From Lachnospiraceae bacterium UBA2734 (lineage in GTDB: Bacteria; Bacillota; Clostridia; Lachnospirales; Lachnospiraceae), in contig DEKA01000035.1 in the NCBI GenBank assembly GCA_002353635.1, forward strand, positions 11,234 through 47,020: a DNA stretch of 35,787 nt, given 5' to 3'. This document shows positions 1 through 7,639 of the stretch, piece by piece. Position 1 is the first letter of the stretch, and every line of letters starts with the position of its first letter. The position numbers were made by a program, and so were the translations under genes. The notes beneath the pieces were generated by a model. The model ran no database searches, was not told the DNA's origin, and was given only the letters and a program-made list of their open reading frames with translations.

Positions 1-22
1 ATTTCGCCTCAGCGAGGAATAA
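1..22 (+). repeat. Partial REP-like repeat, right half
   Basis: These 22 bases are identical to 2756-2777, the right half of the palindromic repeat described at 2734-2777. The left half would lie outside the window. The copy ends 14 bases before the start codon of the LtaS-like gene. It contains a small CCTC/GAGG hairpin. Its GAGG lies about 19 bases from the ATG, which is too far to act as that gene's ribosome binding site. Confidence 0.6.
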
Positions 23-36
23 ACATCAGAAATCAC

Positions 37-2718
37 ATGAAGAAATTACTGACATCAGTGAGAGCCAGGATCATGCTGCTGACCTGCCTTGTCATCATCG
101 GCGTGCAGGCTGCACACACGGGCTGGATGATCGCGGAATATCCGGAACTGGATCTGTCCACGGATGAGATCTGCGGCACCAATGATGAAAATATGACCGG
201 GCTCTCCAGGGACGGCAATAAGCTCACGGCGCAGCAGAATGAGACGGAGATCATGATCAGTCTTCCAGAGGACTGGCATCACGCCGTCTATGAGGCAGAT
301 TTCAAGGTCGGCGAAGTCAGCCGCATGAACTGCTACGCCTACATGTACATGAATGTTGACGACTATTCCCGTCAGGGATCGGACATCATGGCAGCAGGGG
401 ACAATTACATCACTTTCAGCGGCGCCGATCCCTCCGACAGGCCGACAGAGATCCGGTATATCCCGATTCCTCTGCGGGGCGTGAGCTTTACGCTCGAGGG
501 AATCACGCTGAATCCGCGCCTGCACTTTGTTGAGACGGGCGCAAGAACTGCAGCTTTTCTTCTTCTGGCCTGCCTTCTTCTGGAACTGATTCTTTTCTCG
601 GTCCACAGGTATATCAAAACTGTCTGCCTGGGCGATCCGGCAAAGAAGCATTATCTTTGCGCTGTCCTGCTGACCATCGCCTGCGTGCTTCAGACGGCTT
701 ACAGCATCTTTTTTGCATTTTTGTACCTGACAAGCGACTGGTCATGGTATGCGATGGTCTATTATTTCGCCGGTTTTGCGGCGGAGAGCTTACTGGTGCT
801 CGCTGTTTTCAGTGCGGGGAAGAGGGAAGTGAGTGTACTGCGCATCACGCTTCTCTCCATCTGGTGTTTCTGTGCGATGGAGCTGATGTACTCCGATATG
901 TTCATTCTTGACCGGAAGTTCGCCATCCTGCAGAATCTCCTCGTTTATGCGCTGCCGTTTGCGGTTCTGTGGATACCGGGACGCATAAAGAGGCTGCGCA
1001 AGGCGGCATATGTGCTGCCCCTCGCCTTCTGGATGGTCTTCGCGCTCATCAATCACTACTATTTTGCATTCCGGGAGCAGGCCATTGAGCTCTCCGACTT
1101 CTCCATGGCGCAGACGGCGAAGAACGTCATCGGCCAGTATTCGCTCAGCATCACATCCGACGCTGCCTTTGTGCTCATCGGCGTCGCTGTCATGGTCATA
1201 GCTCTCTTGTGCGGACCTGCGGCGGAAGGAAGGACGCAGCAGGAGAAGACACAGCAGGCACAGAAGGAACAGCAGAAGAGGATACAGCAGGCACAGAAGG
1301 AACAGCGGGAGAGTACACATCAGGGACAACAGGCACAGAAGAAAAAGCTTCGTCTCCAGAGGTTTGCGCCGATTCTGCCGGCCGTCATTTTCTCGGCCTT
1401 CGTCCTTGCCTATATTCCGAATTCTCTTCCTTACGTGAATCTCTGGAACACGAATATCGGCACAAAGCACAACGGCTATATTCTCTCTTTCCTCTCATTC
1501 GCGCAGAAGACGCTCCAAAAGCCCGTGCCTGCCGGATATTCCAGACAGGAGACGGAGCAGAAGCTGGCCTCCTATGATACAGAAGACCAGAAGAAGGAAG
1601 GTGTGGGCAGCGCCCAGGCAGTCAATATCATCGTGATGATGAACGAGGCTTTCTCGGATCTTCCAACGACTTACGGGTTCGATACGGATGTGGATGACAT
1701 GCCGTTTATTCACTCTCTCTCCGGCAGCAATGTCCGCAAGGGGAATCTTCTCGTGTCTGTCTTTGGCGGCACGACGGCGGATACGGAGTATGAGTTCCTC
1801 ACGGGCAGCAGCATGGCCTTTCTGAACAGTGAATCCGTGCCCTATACGCAGTACATCGACACGAAGCTGGAGGCGATGCCCTGGCTTCTCAAATCCAGAG
1901 GATATGAGACGCTTGCTTTTCATCCTTTCCTGGAGTCCGGATACAAGCGCTATAAAGTCTATCCGCTCATGGGCTTTGATGATTTCATCAGCTCCGAAGA
2001 TGCGATTCCCTATATGTCGAGGATGCGCTCCTACGTGAGTGATGCTTCGGATGTGAAGGACATCATTGACCTCTATGAAAACCGGAAAAAAGAGGGGGAG
2101 CCATTCTTCCTTTTCAACGTCACCATGCAGAACCACGGCGGCTACAATGAGGATGAGAGCGCGGTGGATGTGACTGTCAATCCCACGGACGAGGACCTCC
2201 AGCTCCCGCAGCTGCAGGAATATCTCTCTCTTGTCAAGGCGACGGACAGCGCATTCGAGCAGCTGGTCGAGTATTTTCAGAATGTGGACGAGAAGACGAT
2301 TATTCTCATGTTCGGCGACCATCAGCCGGGTATGGACGAGAGCGTTTACAAGAAGCTGGATCCGGCCATGTACGAGGAGAACGCCTCACTCTCCGAGAAG
2401 GAGAAGAAGTATACAGTGCCCTATACTATGTGGGCCAACTACGACCTGACGAGCGAGGAGCTGCCTGTCACATCGCCGGGATTTCTGAAGGGATATCTTC
2501 TGGAGAATGCGGGCGTGGAAAAGAGTGCCTACGATGCACTCATCGCGGATGTGCGGAAGGACTATCCGGCCATGAATGTTTTCGGTTTTATGGACAGTGA
2601 CGGCAATATGCACAGCCTTGGCGAACTGGACAGCGTGAAGGAGCTCTCCGATTATAAAAAAGCGGCGTATTATCTTTTGTTCGGGCATGAAAAGGTGAAG
2701 AGCCGGTATTTTGAGTGA
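37..2718 (+). CDS. LtaS-like membrane sulfatase-fold phosphoglycerol transferase
   Basis: An 893-residue polytopic membrane protein with a C-terminal extracellular sulfatase-fold domain, typical of lipoteichoic acid synthases and related polyglycerol-phosphate transferases, which move glycerol phosphate from phosphatidylglycerol onto a wall polymer. One membrane segment lies at about residues 12-32. It is followed by about 130 soluble residues, then a cluster of membrane segments from about 170 to 395 and another at about 445-465. The catalytic domain starts near residue 530. It shows the metal-binding Glu537 (in MMNEAFSD), the nucleophile-type Thr580 (in GGTTADTE), MQNHGGY, and Asp761-His762 in GDHQPG. 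It is longer than classical LtaS (about 640 residues) because of the extra N-terminal soluble region and a Gln/Lys-rich insert at about 400-445. ATG at 37 is the first in-frame start; no good Shine-Dalgarno is visible and the frame stays open to the window edge, so the start could lie further left. The exact polymer made cannot be read from the sequence. Confidence 0.85.
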   Translation: MKKLLTSVRARIMLLTCLVIIGVQAAHTGWMIAEYPELDLSTDEICGTNDENMTGLSRDGNKLTAQQNETEIMISLPEDWHHAVYEADFKVGEVSRMNCYAYMYMNVDDYSRQGSDIMAAGDNYITFSGADPSDRPTEIRYIPIPLRGVSFTLEGITLNPRLHFVETGARTAAFLLLACLLLELILFSVHRYIKTVCLGDPAKKHYLCAVLLTIACVLQTAYSIFFAFLYLTSDWSWYAMVYYFAGFAAESLLVLAVFSAGKREVSVLRITLLSIWCFCAMELMYSDMFILDRKFAILQNLLVYALPFAVLWIPGRIKRLRKAAYVLPLAFWMVFALINHYYFAFREQAIELSDFSMAQTAKNVIGQYSLSITSDAAFVLIGVAVMVIALLCGPAAEGRTQQEKTQQAQKEQQKRIQQAQKEQRESTHQGQQAQKKKLRLQRFAPILPAVIFSAFVLAYIPNSLPYVNLWNTNIGTKHNGYILSFLSFAQKTLQKPVPAGYSRQETEQKLASYDTEDQKKEGVGSAQAVNIIVMMNEAFSDLPTTYGFDTDVDDMPFIHSLSGSNVRKGNLLVSVFGGTTADTEYEFLTGSSMAFLNSESVPYTQYIDTKLEAMPWLLKSRGYETLAFHPFLESGYKRYKVYPLMGFDDFISSEDAIPYMSRMRSYVSDASDVKDIIDLYENRKKEGEPFFLFNVTMQNHGGYNEDESAVDVTVNPTDEDLQLPQLQEYLSLVKATDSAFEQLVEYFQNVDEKTIILMFGDHQPGMDESVYKKLDPAMYEENASLSEKEKKYTVPYTMWANYDLTSEELPVTSPGFLKGYLLENAGVEKSAYDALIADVRKDYPAMNVFGFMDSDGNMHSLGELDSVKELSDYKKAAYYLLFGHEKVKSRYFE
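1251..1345 (+). repeat. Short tandem repeats in the Q/K-rich insert
   Basis: A 23-base unit occurs identically at 1251-1273 and 1284-1306 (33-base, 11-residue period) and again in degenerate form near 1326-1345. It encodes QQAQKEQ-type units in a charged cytoplasmic or linker stretch between membrane segments of the LtaS-like protein. The exact DNA identity suggests recent slippage or duplication. Confidence 0.8.
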
Positions 2719-2733
2719 GCACCGGCTGAAGTA

Positions 2734-2777
2734 TTCGGCGAAACCGCATTCGCGGATTTCGCCTCAGCGAGGAATAA
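2734..2777 (+). repeat. REP-like palindromic repeat
   Basis: This segment forms a hairpin at 2737-2763: GGCGAAA pairs with TTTCGCC and CCGC with GCGG around an ATTC loop. A second small CCTC/GAGG hairpin at 2762-2772 overlaps it slightly. Bases 2734-2759 match the reverse complement of 19331-19356 at 25 of 26 positions, and bases 2756-2777 are identical to 1-22. It lies between the LtaS-like gene and the next gene, in sense orientation just upstream of a start codon, as the other copies also are. Confidence 0.7.
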
Positions 2778-2779
2778 GG

Positions 2780-3487
2780 GTGGAAGAGGTCTGCATTTAC
2801 CATATTGCTGAAATTTATCTGTATGAGTATTACAAGAGGCCGGAAGAATACCGCATTGCGCCGAAGGAGCGGATCGATGCGCTCATGGAGAAGGCTGCGC
2901 AGCAGGAGAAGACGGGCGGAATCATTGGTGCGCAGCAGAACTATGAGAAGGCGCTGCAGCTGAACCCTGTGAGCACGGAAATCTACTGGAAGCTCATCGA
3001 TATTGACTTCCGCCTGAATAAGCTGGAAGATCTGCATACGCGTACGGAGGAGGTGTACCCGTATCTCTGCACGCGCGCGGAGATGGCGCACTACTACAGA
3101 TGGCTCGGCTACTATTATCTGGAGACATATAAGCCGGAGCTCTCCGAGGCGCTGTACAGGTACAGCACGCTGTTCTCCAAAAACGAGCAGGCGGAGCACG
3201 AGATTACGTATCTTGAGGCCGCTCTCGGCAAAAAAATGCCGGCATATTCGCAGAAGGAGCTGCAGGATAAGCTCTCGGAGGCAAAGATTCCGGTCGGACC
3301 CAGCAGCATCACGCTGGCACTGCTCGTCAAGGCAGGCGAAGAAGCACAGCAGAAAAGCGGCGCCGCAGAGGACGAGACAACGGCAATAAATATGCGGCAG
3401 CAGGCGCTTGACTGCTACCGCATGGTCTTTGACCTCACACTTGATCCTGAGATCGGGGAGAGGATCCGGCGCCTTGGCAGCACGTGA
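2780..3487 (+). CDS. TPR-containing protein of unknown role
   Basis: The protein has 235 residues if it starts at GTG 2780, with GAGG seven bases upstream inside the repeat. The frame is open further left to a TTG at 2711 that overlaps the end of the upstream gene, but that start has only a weak ribosome binding site and would translate the palindromic repeat, so I prefer GTG. The middle of the protein has helical-repeat features: an NYEKALQLNP-type unit, then YWKLIDIDFRLN and YYRWLGYYYLET. This suggests one or two tetratricopeptide repeats, which mediate protein-protein contacts. There is no signal peptide or membrane segment. It follows the LtaS-like gene by about 60 bases and is probably cotranscribed. 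Function unknown. Confidence 0.7.
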   Translation: MEEVCIYHIAEIYLYEYYKRPEEYRIAPKERIDALMEKAAQQEKTGGIIGAQQNYEKALQLNPVSTEIYWKLIDIDFRLNKLEDLHTRTEEVYPYLCTRAEMAHYYRWLGYYYLETYKPELSEALYRYSTLFSKNEQAEHEITYLEAALGKKMPAYSQKELQDKLSEAKIPVGPSSITLALLVKAGEEAQQKSGAAEDETTAINMRQQALDCYRMVFDLTLDPEIGERIRRLGST

Positions 3488-3498
3488 CGCAGGTATGC

Positions 3499-3544
3499 CA
3501 CAGTGCGCTGCAAGCCTTCAGGGTGACAGATGCGCTGCACTGTG
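3499..3544. terminator. Possible bidirectional terminator between convergent genes
   Basis: CACAGTGC at 3499-3506 pairs with GCACTGTG at 3537-3544 in the 100-base gap between the TPR gene and convergent deoC. The loop is long and there is no clear T tract, so this is a weak call. Confidence 0.3.
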
Positions 3545-3587
3545 ACTGCTAAGGACGCTTAAGATGCGGATGACGTACACTGCGCCA

Positions 3588-4238
3588 TCAGCTGTTCATG
3601 ATGGCGATGCCGCTCGATGTGCCGATCCGGTCGGCGCCGGCTTCGATCATCGCCTCTGCCTCCGTCTTTGTGTGGATGCCGCCGCTTGCCTTGACTTTGA
3701 GCCTGTCTCCGACGGTCTTTTTCATAAGAGCCACATCTTCCGTCTTTGCACCGCCCGTCGAAAAGCCTGTGGACGTCTTTACAAAATCCGCCCCGGCCTC
3801 CTCCGCGAGCTCACATGCCTTCACGATCTCTTCTTTTGTGAGCAGGCAGCACTCGATGATGACCTTCAATAGAGCCGGCCGTGCGGCATCTCTGACCGCA
3901 CGGATATCCTCTCTGACCAGATCGTAGTTCTTATCCTTCATCGCACCGATATTCATGACCATATCGACCTCACCGGCGCCGTCCAGAACGGCTGCCCTCG
4001 CCTCATATGCCTTGGCGTTTGTCACCATGGCTCCAAGGGGAAATCCGACTACGCAGCAGGTGACGACATCCGTGCCGCGAAGATGCGTGCTCACGAGGGC
4101 TGCATGCGTGGAATTGACGCATACGCTGTGAAAATGATACTGCACTGCTTCATCACAGAGGCGGACAATATCCTCCGTCTTCGCATCCGCCTTCAGATTG
4201 GTGTGATCTATATAAGAGGCCAGTTCTCTTTTCTCCAT
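3588..4238 (-). CDS. deoC: Deoxyribose-phosphate aldolase
   Basis: A 216-residue class I aldolase that cleaves 2-deoxyribose 5-phosphate to glyceraldehyde 3-phosphate and acetaldehyde in deoxynucleoside catabolism. It has the full family length and TIM-barrel motifs. The Schiff-base Lys154 lies in VKTSTGF, the second lysine Lys183 in KASGGI, and the proton-relay Asp92 in VDMVMN. The ATG at 4238 has an AAAGGAAG-type ribosome binding site upstream on the minus strand. It is transcribed divergently from argC and stands alone; no other deo genes are in the window. Confidence 0.95.
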   Translation of the reverse strand: MEKRELASYIDHTNLKADAKTEDIVRLCDEAVQYHFHSVCVNSTHAALVSTHLRGTDVVTCCVVGFPLGAMVTNAKAYEARAAVLDGAGEVDMVMNIGAMKDKNYDLVREDIRAVRDAARPALLKVIIECCLLTKEEIVKACELAEEAGADFVKTSTGFSTGGAKTEDVALMKKTVGDRLKVKASGGIHTKTEAEAMIEAGADRIGTSSGIAIMNS

Positions 4239-4317
4239 TCTTTTCTTCCTTTCTGTGCTACTCTATAAACAATTGCATTCAATCTATCTTATCATAGAGG
4301 TGCAGAGAGGAGAGAAA

Positions 4318-5256
4318 ATGAGCAGGACAAAGGTTTATATTGATGGGCAGAGCGGCACAACAGGTCTTCAGATCTACGACAGGATAGGGGCGAGAGATGA
4401 TCTTGAGCTCCTTCGGATTGATGAAGACAAACGTCATGATCCTGATGAGCGCAGAAAATTCCTGAACAGCGCCGACATTGTCTTCCTGTGTCTGCCGGAT
4501 GAGGGCGCAAGAGAGGCAGTCGCCATGATCGACAATCCGGATGTGCGCGTGATCGATGCATCGACGGCGCACAGGACGGCAGATGGATGGGTCTACGGAT
4601 TTCCGGAGCTCTCCAAAGAGCAGAGAGAGGCAATACGCACCTCAAAGCGAGTGGCCAATCCGGGGTGTCATGCGACAGGCCTGATCAGCACGGCCGCGCC
4701 GCTCGTCAGAATGGGAATACTGCCTGCAGATTATCCGCTCACCTGCTATTCTCTGACCGGATATTCAGGCGGCGGCAAGAAGATGATCGCACAGTACGAG
4801 CAGGCGGAGCGTCCCGCGCAGCTGAGTGCCCCCGGGATCTACGGCCTATCCCTTCATCACAAGCACGTGCCGGAGATGCAGAAGATGACAGGTCTTCAGT
4901 ATGCGCCGGTTTTCATGCCTGTCGTGGACGATTACTACAAGGGCATGGCGACAACGATCATGCTCTGCAGCAGGCTGCTAAAGGGGCACCCAAGTGCACA
5001 GGATGTCTGTGAGAGACTTCAGGCGTATTACGCGGGAGAGCATTTTGTGGAGGTGCTGCCGTTTGGCACAAACGAAAAGACGATTTATGCCAACCAGCTT
5101 GCGGGCACTAACCGTCTGCAGATCATTGTCTGCGGGCACGAGGAGCAGATCAGTGTGACGGCGCTCTTTGACAATCTCGGAAAGGGAGCATCGGGGGCTG
5201 CGGTGCAGAACATGAATATTATGCTGGGGCTCGAGGAGACCACGGGATTGGAATGA
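4318..5256 (+). CDS. argC: N-acetyl-gamma-glutamyl-phosphate reductase, type 2
   Basis: A 312-residue NADPH-dependent reductase of arginine biosynthesis, converting N-acetylglutamyl 5-phosphate to the semialdehyde. The N-terminal GQSGTTGLQI nucleotide-binding loop and the short length point to the type 2 form. The catalytic Cys117 lies in NPGCHATG. I chose ATG 4318 because of the GGAG ribosome binding site just upstream; the open frame to 4255 has no comparable site. The other arginine genes are not nearby. A strong hairpin follows the stop. Confidence 0.93.
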   Translation: MSRTKVYIDGQSGTTGLQIYDRIGARDDLELLRIDEDKRHDPDERRKFLNSADIVFLCLPDEGAREAVAMIDNPDVRVIDASTAHRTADGWVYGFPELSKEQREAIRTSKRVANPGCHATGLISTAAPLVRMGILPADYPLTCYSLTGYSGGGKKMIAQYEQAERPAQLSAPGIYGLSLHHKHVPEMQKMTGLQYAPVFMPVVDDYYKGMATTIMLCSRLLKGHPSAQDVCERLQAYYAGEHFVEVLPFGTNEKTIYANQLAGTNRLQIIVCGHEEQISVTALFDNLGKGASGAAVQNMNIMLGLEETTGLE

Positions 5257-5267
5257 ATCGCAAAGAG

Positions 5268-5321
5268 TACGCTTGACCAGGAAAGGAGTGCCCGAGCGCA
5301 CTCCTTTCCCAGGCAAGCGTA
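5268..5321. terminator. Long hairpin terminator between convergent genes
   Basis: TACGCTTG at 5268-5275 pairs with CAAGCGTA at 5314-5321. The CCAGG segments pair except for one A-A mismatch, and AAAGGAGTGC pairs with GCACTCCTTT at the tip. It sits between the ends of argC and the convergent membrane-protein gene, so it can serve both. Its outer arms are the same octamers that bound the element at 29164-29417. Confidence 0.75.
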
Positions 5322-5340
5322 TTAAACGATATAAAATAAG

Positions 5341-6417
5341 CTATTGTGTGTTGCTGTGGTTTTCGGGCGGAACGGTGAAGTAGAAGATGCGTCTCTGCAG
5401 GTAGCCGATGAGGACGATAACCATACTGATGAGGACGGTCAGATAGAATGACATGCTGCGGGAGATGAGCTCGAGCTGCAGGGCAGCATCCTTCTGCATC
5501 AGAAGGCGGAGACCGTCATAGAGCAGGTAGTCGGAGATGCCCATGCCGCCGGGAACGGGCATGAACATGGAACCGATTGTGGAGAAGATCTGCGTCACAA
5601 AGACAGTGCCGGCACCGGAGGGTGTGCCGCCTGTAGCAAGATACATGATGGTGGAGATGACGGTCTGGCACATGCGCTGTCCGATATTGAGGAGATAGAC
5701 CTGGAAGAGGACGCTCCCCTGCCCTTTCAGAAGTTCCCGGCAGGAGGCATAGTCGCCGAGGGTGTTCTTCAGGCGGTCCTTCCAGTGCTGCGTTCTCTTG
5801 ATCCAGCCTTTCTTCGTCATTTTGTCGATCATGCGGCAGCCGATGACATAGATGCGTCGCTCCATCTTAAAGAGCATCAGGAAGAGAATCGCAAGCCCAA
5901 GCACCATGATGTAGCCGATGACAATGAGAAACTGAGAGAGGAGAGAGAGCTCTGTGAATACGCCGGGATCGGCGATCAGACTGATGACGGCAATAGTGAG
6001 CGTTGCGAAGGTGTGCATGATGAGATACATGGCAAGGATGGCAGTGATGTAGCCCATCGGGACGCCGTCCCTTTTCATGAACCAGGCACACACGGGCTGC
6101 CCGCCGGTCGCAGAAGGCGTGATGGCGGAGCAGTAGATGTCGGCAGATGCATAGACGACACTCTGCAGATGTGAGCGCGGATACCCCACAGTGCGCAAAA
6201 GACGCCACAGTGCATGTCCTTCAAAAAAGATGAAGCCGAACATACACAGTACCGCGAGGAACAGCCAGAAGCGGTTCGCCCGGGCAATGGTGTCAAAGAG
6301 GTCTTGAATTGAGAGTTCTCTGCTCTGGGAGAGCACCGCAAAGATGGACAGTAAAGCCAGAGCGAATGCGATGAGCGTCCAAAGCGCTTTGTTGTTCTTT
6401 TTTGTTTTCATAGCCAT
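5341..6417 (-). CDS. Flippase-like membrane protein, UPF0104/YbhN (MprF TM-domain) family
   Basis: A 358-residue polytopic membrane protein with about eight hydrophobic segments. It resembles the lysylphosphatidylglycerol-synthase transmembrane family (UPF0104/YbhN), without the soluble aminoacyl-transferase domain of MprF. Family motifs include SATGGQPVCAWFMKRDG near the middle and PVPGGMGISDYLLY near the end. Members are thought to move or flip lipids, so a role in envelope lipids is plausible but not proven. Two starts are possible, ATG 6417 and ATG 6411. No Shine-Dalgarno is seen before either; a TATACT hexamer abuts ATG 6417. Upstream TTG extension is unlikely. Confidence 0.8.
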   Translation of the reverse strand: MAMKTKKNNKALWTLIAFALALLSIFAVLSQSRELSIQDLFDTIARANRFWLFLAVLCMFGFIFFEGHALWRLLRTVGYPRSHLQSVVYASADIYCSAITPSATGGQPVCAWFMKRDGVPMGYITAILAMYLIMHTFATLTIAVISLIADPGVFTELSLLSQFLIVIGYIMVLGLAILFLMLFKMERRIYVIGCRMIDKMTKKGWIKRTQHWKDRLKNTLGDYASCRELLKGQGSVLFQVYLLNIGQRMCQTVISTIMYLATGGTPSGAGTVFVTQIFSTIGSMFMPVPGGMGISDYLLYDGLRLLMQKDAALQLELISRSMSFYLTVLISMVIVLIGYLQRRIFYFTVPPENHSNTQ

Positions 6418-6447
6418 AGTATAGCAGGATAAAATGTGTGCGGGCAA
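6418..6447 (-). promoter_or_regulatory. Possible promoter for a leaderless or very short-leader mRNA
   Basis: On the minus strand TTGCCC (6442-6447) is followed after 18 bases by TATACT (6418-6423), which directly abuts the ATG at 6417. A transcript from here would begin at about the second ATG (6411). Inference only. Confidence 0.35.
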
Positions 6448-6527
6448 ATCCAAAATTATTACATAAATATGAACCGGCGTGGTAAAATTGTTTTGTATTT
6501 TTGCCTTTCAGGAAGGATGACAACAGG

Positions 6528-7208
6528 ATGAGAAAAATGATTCAAGGCGCGGCGGTTCTTCTGCTCCTTTTTGCGGCAGGCTGCGCATCAGGGCAAAAGG
6601 CTGAGCCTGTACAGCAGACCTCGTCTTCCCATGCTTCTGACACGAGTACAGAGGCAGTCACGCAGGCCGAGGAGGCGGTGACTCTGCAGCAGGAGAGCGA
6701 AGATGACACGGATGAGAAGGAGAGTGCTCCTGCATCGTCCAACGTGCAGATCAGCGGCCCTTCCGGCATCAAAAAGATGTACAAAGATCAGGTGGATCAG
6801 ATCATAGCGACAAAAAACGGCAACACATACAGCCGTTTCTGGGTCGGCGATGTCAATGCGGACGGGACGGATGACCTCATCGTCAGTTATATGAACCGAA
6901 AATACACTTTTGCGCTGACGATCTATTCCTGCCGCGACACAGGGGTCTGCCTTCTGGCTGACAACCAGGCGCCGCCTGTCTCCATCCGCTACAGGTTCTT
7001 TAAAAAGGACGGCTCGGACCAGCTGTACTATTATTACTATGATGAGGACAATCCGAACGGTGTTGTGGGGACGGTTTCCATGGGCGATGACGGCAATATT
7101 GCCTACGGAGATCCGCAGCCGGGGCAGATGCCCGACGGATATGACGAGAATGACCCCATTGAGGGTATGATCGACAAGAAGCAGACCGACTACGGGCCGC
7201 TTCAGTAA
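6528..7208 (+). CDS. Small secreted lipoprotein with a Ca-loop-like motif, unknown function
   Basis: A 226-residue protein with a lipoprotein signal: MRKMIQ, a hydrophobic run and a lipobox ending at Cys19 (LFAAGC). A Ser/Thr/Glu-rich low-complexity linker covers about residues 20-75. A globular region follows with DVNADGTDDLIV, an FG-GAP/EF-hand-like DxNxDGxxD calcium-binding loop, and a Tyr-rich segment. ATG 6528 is preferred because GGAAGG lies upstream; the TTG at 6501 is inside the leader. It is probably tethered to the outer face of the membrane. The next small gene starts 13 bases after its stop, so the two are likely cotranscribed. Confidence 0.7.
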   Translation: MRKMIQGAAVLLLLFAAGCASGQKAEPVQQTSSSHASDTSTEAVTQAEEAVTLQQESEDDTDEKESAPASSNVQISGPSGIKKMYKDQVDQIIATKNGNTYSRFWVGDVNADGTDDLIVSYMNRKYTFALTIYSCRDTGVCLLADNQAPPVSIRYRFFKKDGSDQLYYYYYDEDNPNGVVGTVSMGDDGNIAYGDPQPGQMPDGYDENDPIEGMIDKKQTDYGPLQ

Positions 7209-7221
7209 AGAGAGGCGCAGG

Positions 7222-7503
7222 ATGTTCTTTATTTTCAAAAAGAAGGTGAAACTTTTTGATACGTCCAGCAAAGACGTTGCCGAGAGGAGAGAGCAGATTC
7301 TCAAGAAGGCGGGCATCCGCTCCAATGTCTGGAGCACGGAGGCCTTTCCTGTGATCGGAGGGCCCCACATGAAGACGGCTGACTGGGCAGGCAGCAAGCC
7401 GGAATTCAAGGACGATCAGCGTGTTGTATGGCATCTTGAGGTCGCACAGGAGGATCAGTACCGCGCAATGAAGATCCTGATGGAACAGGAACCGGCGCAG
7501 TGA
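7222..7503 (+). CDS. Small conserved-looking protein of unknown function
   Basis: A 93-residue soluble, charged protein with no signal peptide. It begins MFFIFKKKVKLFDTSSKD and includes AGIRSNVWSTEAFPVIGGPHMK. I do not recognise the family. AGAGAGG lies upstream of the ATG. Its tight spacing to the preceding lipoprotein gene and the hairpin after it suggest a two-gene unit. Confidence 0.6.
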   Translation: MFFIFKKKVKLFDTSSKDVAERREQILKKAGIRSNVWSTEAFPVIGGPHMKTADWAGSKPEFKDDQRVVWHLEVAQEDQYRAMKILMEQEPAQ

Positions 7504-7551
7504 TCCGGCCGCCTGTTCCAGGCGCAGAATGGGGAGAGCATTTTGGCAGAT

Positions 7552-7595
7552 GCAGGGAAGAAGACATGCCCGTATGAGCGGGTGTTCTTCCCTGC
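7552..7595 (+). terminator. Probable terminator hairpin
   Basis: GCAGGGAAGAA at 7552-7562 pairs with TTCTTCCCTGC at 7585-7595, with extra CCCG/CGGG pairing inside. Only a short T run follows (CCTTT). It lies between the small unknown gene and the PFK gene. Confidence 0.5.
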
Positions 7596-7639
7596 TGAAG
7601 GCCTTTGAATGTAAGCGTATTCATGGAGGATTTGGGAAA

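Noticed and set aside
2711..2779. Upstream extension of the TPR gene to a TTG at 2711
   Set aside because: It would translate the palindromic repeat, has a weak ribosome binding site and overlaps the end of the previous gene. GTG 2780 with GAGG is better.
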